NCBI RefSeq assembly: GCF_014495685.1
Contig: NZ_JACTVI010000010.1
Span: 1-64,000 of the forward strand
Direction of reading: 5' to 3'
DNA from: Streptomyces sp. TRM68367
GTDB lineage: Bacteria; Actinomycetota; Actinomycetes; Streptomycetales; Streptomycetaceae
Length of the DNA stretch: 64,000 nucleotides
Shown here: one piece after another, positions 62,170 to 64,000 of the stretch
How the letters are laid out: every line of letters begins with the position of its first letter
Numbering within the stretch: position 1 is the stretch's first letter
Notes under the pieces: model-generated
Seen by the model: the letters and a program-made list of their open reading frames with translations, nothing else
Databases searched by the model: none
Told to the model about the DNA's origin: nothing
Program-made: the position numbers and the translations under genes

Positions 62170-62970
62170 GTGCCCGCGCCCCGCCCCCGCCGCGCAGCCC
62201 GCGCCGCCCGTACGGCCGCCGCCGTCGCCGTGCTGCTGGCGGCCGCCGTCGGCTGCGGTGACGCCGGCGGGCTCCAGGGCGCGGGGGCGACGCCGACCGC
62301 GGTCAGCCCGGCGCGGCTGTGGCCCGAGCTGCCGCCGGCGTCCAGTCCGGCCTTCGATGTCGGCGAGGTGAAGACGCACGCGGTGAAAGGGGTCGCCGTC
62401 CCCGGCGACGACATCCGCAGGGTGAACCCGGTCGGCATCGTCCGCGCCGAGATCGCCGCGAGTCCGGGCGACTACGACGGCGCCAAGGCGCCGTACCGCG
62501 ACACGGCCCGCCGGATGGCCGACTGCGGCGAGGGCGCCGGCCGCGGCGCGTGCCCGGTGCTCCGGCCGTACTACCGGGATGTGACCGGCGACGGGCGGGA
62601 CGATCTGACGCTGGGCTTCCGGCTGCTGCCGGAGGGCCTGACCGCCGTACGCGTGTACACCGTCGAGAAGCACCGGCTCATGGAGGTCATGTCCTGGGAG
62701 GACGCGCTCAGCGGCGTCGAGCTGGCCGGGCGGTCGGTGATCCTGCGCTCGCCGTCCGAGGTCGCGGGCTACGAGTACCGCCTGCAGTGGACCTGGGACC
62801 CGGACCAGCGCGCGATGCTCCTCACCCACGACGAGATGCTGCGCACCGGGCCGCGCGGGCACTCGCACGCGCCCCGCTCTTCGAAGTCCCCCGCGCAGCC
62901 CTCCGCGTCCCCGTCGGCCTCCCCCTCAGCCCCCTCTTCCCCAGCCCCCTCTTCGGCGAGCACCGGATGA
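62170..62970 (+). CDS. Lipoprotein coupled to a histidine kinase
   Basis: The 266-residue lipoprotein has a basic start, hydrophobic core and lipobox LLAAAVGC. The mature part has VKGVAVPGDDIRRVNPVGIV, a two-Cys segment (DCGEGAGRGACPVLRPYYRD), GDGRDDLTLGFRLLPEG and a C-terminal Pro/Ser-rich tail. Similar lipoproteins in streptomycete three-gene operons tune partner kinases (as CseA does in the SigE system). The stop overlaps the kinase start (ATGA). No response regulator lies between them, which differs from the cse plan; it may be just beyond the window. Confidence 0.85.
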   Translation: MPAPRPRRAARAARTAAAVAVLLAAAVGCGDAGGLQGAGATPTAVSPARLWPELPPASSPAFDVGEVKTHAVKGVAVPGDDIRRVNPVGIVRAEIAASPGDYDGAKAPYRDTARRMADCGEGAGRGACPVLRPYYRDVTGDGRDDLTLGFRLLPEGLTAVRVYTVEKHRLMEVMSWEDALSGVELAGRSVILRSPSEVAGYEYRLQWTWDPDQRAMLLTHDEMLRTGPRGHSHAPRSSKSPAQPSASPSASPSAPSSPAPSSASTG

Positions 62971-64000
62971 GCCCGCTCAGACGCACGCCCTCAGGACGGC
63001 GGTCCCCCGGCATCACCACGCGCCGCGTCCTCGGGCTCGCCCCGCAGTGGGCCGGCGCGCTCGCCGTGAAGGCCGCCGTGTTCATCACTGTGATGTGCTG
63101 CGCCCTCGCCGCGCTGCTCGGCATCCTCGTGCACGTCCAGGTGACGAACCAGACCGTCGGCCAGGCCCGTGACCAGGCGCTGCAGCGGCTGACCGAGGCG
63201 ACGGCGGCGTTCGAGGCCGGGGACCCGCTGCGGCCGGGCGCGCGCCTGGATCCGCCGGAGCTGCCCGGGCCGCTGCGGACGCTGGCGGTCGCCGGGGACC
63301 GCGGCACGATGGTCGGCGAGCGCCGGGGGCGCCCCACGATGTGGGCGGCGGGCCCGGCGGACGGGAACCGGGCGCTGGCCGTGCAGGTCGACTACTCGCA
63401 GCAGGCGCGCACCATCGAGGGGCTCGACCGGGCGATCCTGTGGTCGTCGGGCCTGGCCATCGGGGCGACGCTGCTGGTGGGCGCGTTCGCGGTGACGCGG
63501 GTGACGCGGCGGCTGCACGCCACGGCGCTGGTGGCCCGGCGGATCAGCGCGGGCGACCTGGACGCGCGCGTCGACGATCCGCGTACGGAGGATCCGAGCC
63601 GGCCGCAGGACGAGGTGGCCGCGGTCGCCGTCGCGCTGGACACCATGGCGTCCTCGCTGCAGAGCAAGCTGCTGGCCGAGCAGCGGTTCACCGCGGACGT
63701 GGCGCATGAGCTGCGCACACCGTTGACCGGGTTGCACGCGGCGGCGGAGCTGCTGCCGCCGGGACGGCCGACCGAGCTGGTGCGGGACCGGGTGGCGGCG
63801 TTGCGCACGCTGACCGAGGATCTGCTGGAGATCTCCCGGCTGGAGACCGGGCGGGAGCGGGTGGAGCCGGACGTCGAGCGGCTGGGGGCGCTGGCGGAGC
63901 GGGTGGTGCGGGCGTCGGGGACGGACACGGAGGTCGTCGTCGTACGGGACGCCGTTGTGGAGACGGATCGGCGGCGGCTGGAGCGGGTGCTGGGGAATCT
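62967..64000 (+). CDS. Sensor histidine kinase (partial, cut by window end)
   Basis: Only the first 344 codons are in the window. A basic start is followed by a helix (about 34-58, VKAAVFITVMCCALAALLGI), an extracytoplasmic sensor loop (about 60-155), a second helix (ILWSSGLAIGATLLVGAFAV), a HAMP linker and HisKA with the phospho-acceptor in DVAHELRTPLTGL. The window ends inside the start of the HATPase (RRRLERVLGN). Coupled to the lipoprotein upstream by ATGA. Confidence 0.9.
   Translation, partial: MSPLRRTPSGRRSPGITTRRVLGLAPQWAGALAVKAAVFITVMCCALAALLGILVHVQVTNQTVGQARDQALQRLTEATAAFEAGDPLRPGARLDPPELPGPLRTLAVAGDRGTMVGERRGRPTMWAAGPADGNRALAVQVDYSQQARTIEGLDRAILWSSGLAIGATLLVGAFAVTRVTRRLHATALVARRISAGDLDARVDDPRTEDPSRPQDEVAAVAVALDTMASSLQSKLLAEQRFTADVAHELRTPLTGLHAAAELLPPGRPTELVRDRVAALRTLTEDLLEISRLETGRERVEPDVERLGALAERVVRASGTDTEVVVVRDAVVETDRRRLERVLGN

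Noticed and set aside
62967..64000. Assignment of this kinase as CseC and the lipoprotein as CseA
   Set aside because: The sensor part differs from what I recall of CseC, and no sigE or cseB gene is present in the order expected.

Overview
The window is high-GC DNA (roughly 70% by eye) with GTG and TTG starts, ATGA/GTGA stop-start overlaps, GGAGG-type ribosome sites, Tat signals and family content (SWIM zinc finger, DUF664, Lgt, sedolisin, Lys/Ala-rich Ku tail, many two-component systems and MFS pumps) that point to Streptomyces or a close relative. No rRNA, tRNA, phage or CRISPR array is visible. The unusual density of broken genes suggests a chromosome arm or other plastic region. Some single-base breaks could instead be sequencing errors.

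Layout. 0-5.6 kb: ABC ATPase stub, then intracellular and secreted GH32 fructanases. 5.8-16 kb: SWIM protein with an in-frame TGA, two sugar/organic-acid type MFS symporters, a class A PBP, IS256 scar, DUF664. 16.5-25 kb: Lgt, DHA2 exporter, aspartyl-protease lipoprotein, DUF429, IS982-like scar, S15 and S53 secreted peptidases. 25.7-32.8 kb: histidine kinase diverging from a lipoprotein/ABC exporter operon that ends in an OmpR-type regulator. 32.8-38.5 kb: COG4705 membrane protein, M56/BlaI pair with twin operators, truncated DedA, PAP2 phosphatase, second two-component pair. 38.7-46.1 kb: NACHT-LRR ATPase, degenerate P-loop ATPase with collagen-like tail, and a membrane-anchored periplasmic-binding-protein sensor. 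46.4-56 kb: lipoprotein, chimeric ABC remnants, NCS1 permease, LuxR and PucR regulators, amidohydrolase, Yellow/MRJP pseudogene. 56-60.4 kb: ketosynthase and an NHEJ locus (Ku, LigD polymerase) in which an intact ku sits between two ends of a second, destroyed ku. 60.5-64 kb: NERD protein, phosphatase, lipoprotein and a histidine kinase cut by the window end.

How genes work together. The GH32 pair can hydrolyse fructans outside and fructo-oligosaccharides inside the cell. The 25.7-32.8 kb block looks like a sense-and-export module. BlaI/M56 is a proteolysis-released repressor circuit. The most promising undescribed system is the co-directional NACHT / P-loop / sensor set at 38.7-46.1 kb. More than a dozen gene fragments, several fused to each other, record repeated deletion and rearrangement.
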